NCBI GenBank assembly: GCA_017440405.1
Contig: JAFSHG010000061.1
Span: 1-34,469, forward strand
Length of the DNA stretch: 34,469 nt
Reading direction: 5' to 3'
Source: Clostridia bacterium
GTDB taxonomy: Bacteria; Bacillota; Clostridia; Christensenellales; CAG-138
The translations under genes were made by a program, and so were the position numbers. The notes under the pieces were generated by a model, which was not told the origin of the DNA, made no database searches, and worked only from the letters and a program-made list of their open reading frames with translations. Positions 33,081 through 34,469 of this stretch are shown in pieces. Every line of letters starts with the position of its first letter. Position 1 is the first letter of the stretch.

Positions 33081-33842
33081 ATGAAAAAAACAACTCTTGC
33101 AGCAACACTCGCTGCTCTCACACTTCCCCTTGCCGCAAGCGCAAAGGCGGAAGGAAATGATGTAGCATTCAGCCTCATTGAAGAAATGGCTTCGCTTGAA
33201 GGCGCAGACCTTATCATCTTCATAGGCGCAGCAGTCATCTTTGCAGCACTTGCCGTTGCCCTCTTTGTGTTGATGAAAAAAGGCAATGCGCCCGACTCCA
33301 CCACAAAAAAGCGTATACCACCTTTGCGTGGCGTGGTGTTTGGCGGCATGTGTCTTGCACTTTCTTTTGCACTCAGCTACATTAAAATTTTCCGTATGCC
33401 CTTTGGCGGTGCGGTCACGCTTTGCAGCATGTTGCCCATTATGATGTACGGAATTTGGGCAGGCCCTTACTACGGTTTCGGTGCGGCATTTGCATACGGA
33501 CTTTTGCAGATGATTCAAGGCGTGGAGTTCTATCACCCCATTCAGTTTGCACTCGACTACATACTGGCATTCACCGCCCTTGGCATTGCATCACTGTTTT
33601 CAGAAAAGAAAACTGCCCCCTTGGGCATACTCATAGCAGGCCTTGCAAGAATGTTGTGTTCAGTGATATCGGGTGCGGTATTCTTTGCACAGTGGGCTCC
33701 CGAGGGCATGAATCCGTGGGCATATTCGCTCATATACAACGCTCTCTCTATTTGCGTGGACACCGTGATTTGCTTTGTGATATACATCATTCCGCCCGTT
33801 AAGAATACGTTCGGTAAATTGGGCGATATCGTGCGCGGTTGA
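33081..33842 (+). CDS. thiT: ThiT-type ECF thiamine transporter substrate-binding subunit, with N-terminal signal peptide and extra helix
   Basis: Residues ~83-253 are the ThiT S-component: FALSYIKIFRMPFGGAVTLCSMLPIMMYG, GAAFAYGLLQMIQGVEFYHPIQFALDY and FFAQWAPEGMNPWAYSLIYNA, the latter with the W, Y and N positions that line the thiamine pocket in Lactococcus ThiT. The TPP riboswitch directly upstream confirms the substrate group. Before this domain is an unusual ~80-residue extension: a signal-like MKKTTLAATLAALTLPLAASA, a short acidic segment, and a membrane helix (~44-66) followed by a basic linker. Typical ThiT has ~180-200 residues. The AAAGGAGAG SD precedes ATG 33081 by ~6 bases, so the extended start looks real. 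No ECF energising module is nearby. Confidence 0.9.
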   Translation: MKKTTLAATLAALTLPLAASAKAEGNDVAFSLIEEMASLEGADLIIFIGAAVIFAALAVALFVLMKKGNAPDSTTKKRIPPLRGVVFGGMCLALSFALSYIKIFRMPFGGAVTLCSMLPIMMYGIWAGPYYGFGAAFAYGLLQMIQGVEFYHPIQFALDYILAFTALGIASLFSEKKTAPLGILIAGLARMLCSVISGAVFFAQWAPEGMNPWAYSLIYNALSICVDTVICFVIYIIPPVKNTFGKLGDIVRG

Positions 33843-33881
33843 TGACGGCAGGGCGTGAAAAATTTATATGCAGTAAACCTT

Positions 33882-33905
33882 AGGGCGGATAATACCGCCC
33901 TTTTT
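33882..33905 (+). terminator. Intrinsic terminator after thiT
   Basis: AGGGCGG (33882-33888) pairs with CCGCCCT (33895-33901) around a 6-base loop and is followed by TTTTGC. Confidence 0.9.
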
Positions 33906-33946
33906 GCTCTCTTGCAGAAGATTATACTGCTTTAATGTGCAGTCAC

Positions 33947-33975
33947 TTGCCGTTTCTTGGTTTGTATAGTAAAAT
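33947..33975 (+). promoter_or_regulatory. Promoter of the membrane protein at the window end
   Basis: TTGCCG (33947-33952), a 17-base spacer and TAAAAT (33970-33975), about 27 bases before TTG 34002. Confidence 0.65.
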
Positions 33976-34001
33976 ATACACCGAAAGGCGGTGAGGAAAT
34001 C

Positions 34002-34469
34002 TTGAAAACAAAAAACAACCTGTCCGATATTAAAAATATAATATGCATGGTTATCATATCTTTGCTCTTGCTTATCCTCATGCACGACTTATGCGGAAGT
34101 TCTATCTTAGGTCAGAGCAATTGGAACAGCTATGAGCTTCAAGCACAGGCATGGCTTCGGGGTGAAGTGTGTCTGGATAAAAATTACTCTCATTTGGAGC
34201 TTGCAATTTTTGAAGATAACTATTATGTATCCTTTCCTCCGTTTCCGTCCGTGGTGATGTTGCCGTTTGTGCTGATTTTCGGCTCTGATGTACCGAATAA
34301 TCTCATAATGGCTCTGGTGTGCATAATCACCGTACTTTTAGTGTATAAGATACTCAGAAAATGCAAAACGTCTGAGCTTGCATCTGCTTTCTTTGCCATG
34401 TTCTTTGTATTTGGAAGCAACATGCTCGCCATGTCATTAAACGGCGGCGTTTGGTTTGTGGCACAGGCA
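34002..34469 (+). CDS. Polytopic membrane protein, putative GT-C type glycosyltransferase (partial at window end)
   Basis: The frame opens at TTG 34002 with GGTGAGG as SD and runs off the end with 156 codons seen. The start LKTKNNLSDIKNIICMVIISLLLLILMHDL gives a cytoplasmic end and helix 1. The loop WNSYELQAQAWLRGEVCLDKNYSHLELAIFEDNYYVSFPPFPSVVMLPFVLIFG is typical of the extracytoplasmic loop 1 of GT-C transferases (GT39/ArnT/PMT type), where an Asp or Glu pair is catalytic. Three further helices follow. This could equally be a related hypothetical membrane protein, and only a third or less of the gene is visible. No lipid or sugar acceptor can be inferred. Confidence 0.65.
   Translation, partial: MKTKNNLSDIKNIICMVIISLLLLILMHDLCGSSILGQSNWNSYELQAQAWLRGEVCLDKNYSHLELAIFEDNYYVSFPPFPSVVMLPFVLIFGSDVPNNLIMALVCIITVLLVYKILRKCKTSELASAFFAMFFVFGSNMLAMSLNGGVWFVAQA

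Noticed and set aside
1-34469. CRISPR array, prophage, transposon or tRNA genes
   Set aside because: No regularly spaced repeats, integrase or transposase genes, or cloverleaf sequences were seen anywhere in the window.

Overview
The window comes from an endospore-forming member of the Clostridia (Firmicutes), most likely a gut- or rumen-type anaerobe. The evidence is a complete spoIIA operon (spoIIAA-spoIIAB-sigF), a GerA-type germinant receptor operon, two alpha/beta-type small acid-soluble spore proteins (SASPs), spmA-spmB, strong AGGAGG ribosome binding sites, sigma-A promoters, A/T-rich intergenic DNA and a secreted protein with a C-terminal type I dockerin. The dockerin suggests a cellulosome-like system elsewhere in the genome; no cohesin is encoded here. 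No rRNA, tRNA, CRISPR array, transposase or prophage gene was seen.

Layout. 1-1351: the 3' end of trmD with an unusual C-terminal extension, facing tcdA across a shared bidirectional terminator. 1415-4339: a 974-residue secreted dockerin protein with a caspase/clostripain-like His/Cys pair. 4674-11082: an apparently continuous sporulation-germination operon, spoIIAA-spoIIAB-sigF-(DUF421 protein)-gerAA-gerAB-gerAC, ending with an unlisted 53-codon two-helix membrane protein that resembles the D subunits of germinant receptors. 11090-12671 (minus): a PnuC transporter, an orphan FeoB-associated Cys-rich protein and two SASPs. 12905-14469: a nitrate/sulfonate/taurine-type ABC transporter without its binding protein, followed by a structured non-coding RNA with 6S-like architecture (14531-14727).

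14792-17667 (minus): a ROK sugar kinase, HU and MazG. 17829-21223: murI-rmuC, then a membrane-anchored NlpC/P60 endopeptidase whose last 24 codons are cut off by one in-frame TAA. 21251-27706: a five-gene housekeeping operon (U32/TrhP-like, lipoprotein, lepA, hemW, gltX). 27928-30837: a CwlD-like amidase, a clostridial intergenic repeat, a cyclophilin lipoprotein and spmA-spmB. 30851-32779: a VanY-type carboxypeptidase (minus) and an unknown lipoprotein. 32847-33842: a TPP riboswitch with a terminator platform controlling an N-terminally extended ThiT. 34002-end: the start of a polytopic membrane protein, possibly a GT-C glycosyltransferase.

Most genes concern spore formation and revival (sigF control, receptor, SASPs, SpmAB, cortex/peptidoglycan enzymes) or translation and tRNA modification (TrmD, TcdA, TrhP-like, LepA, GltX). 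The most notable observations are the fusion of sigma-F control with a germinant receptor operon through a DUF421 protein, two sporulation genes whose Shine-Dalgarno (SD) sequences lie inside terminator-like hairpins, the TAA in the NlpC/P60 domain, the small D-like germination protein and the 6S-like RNA.
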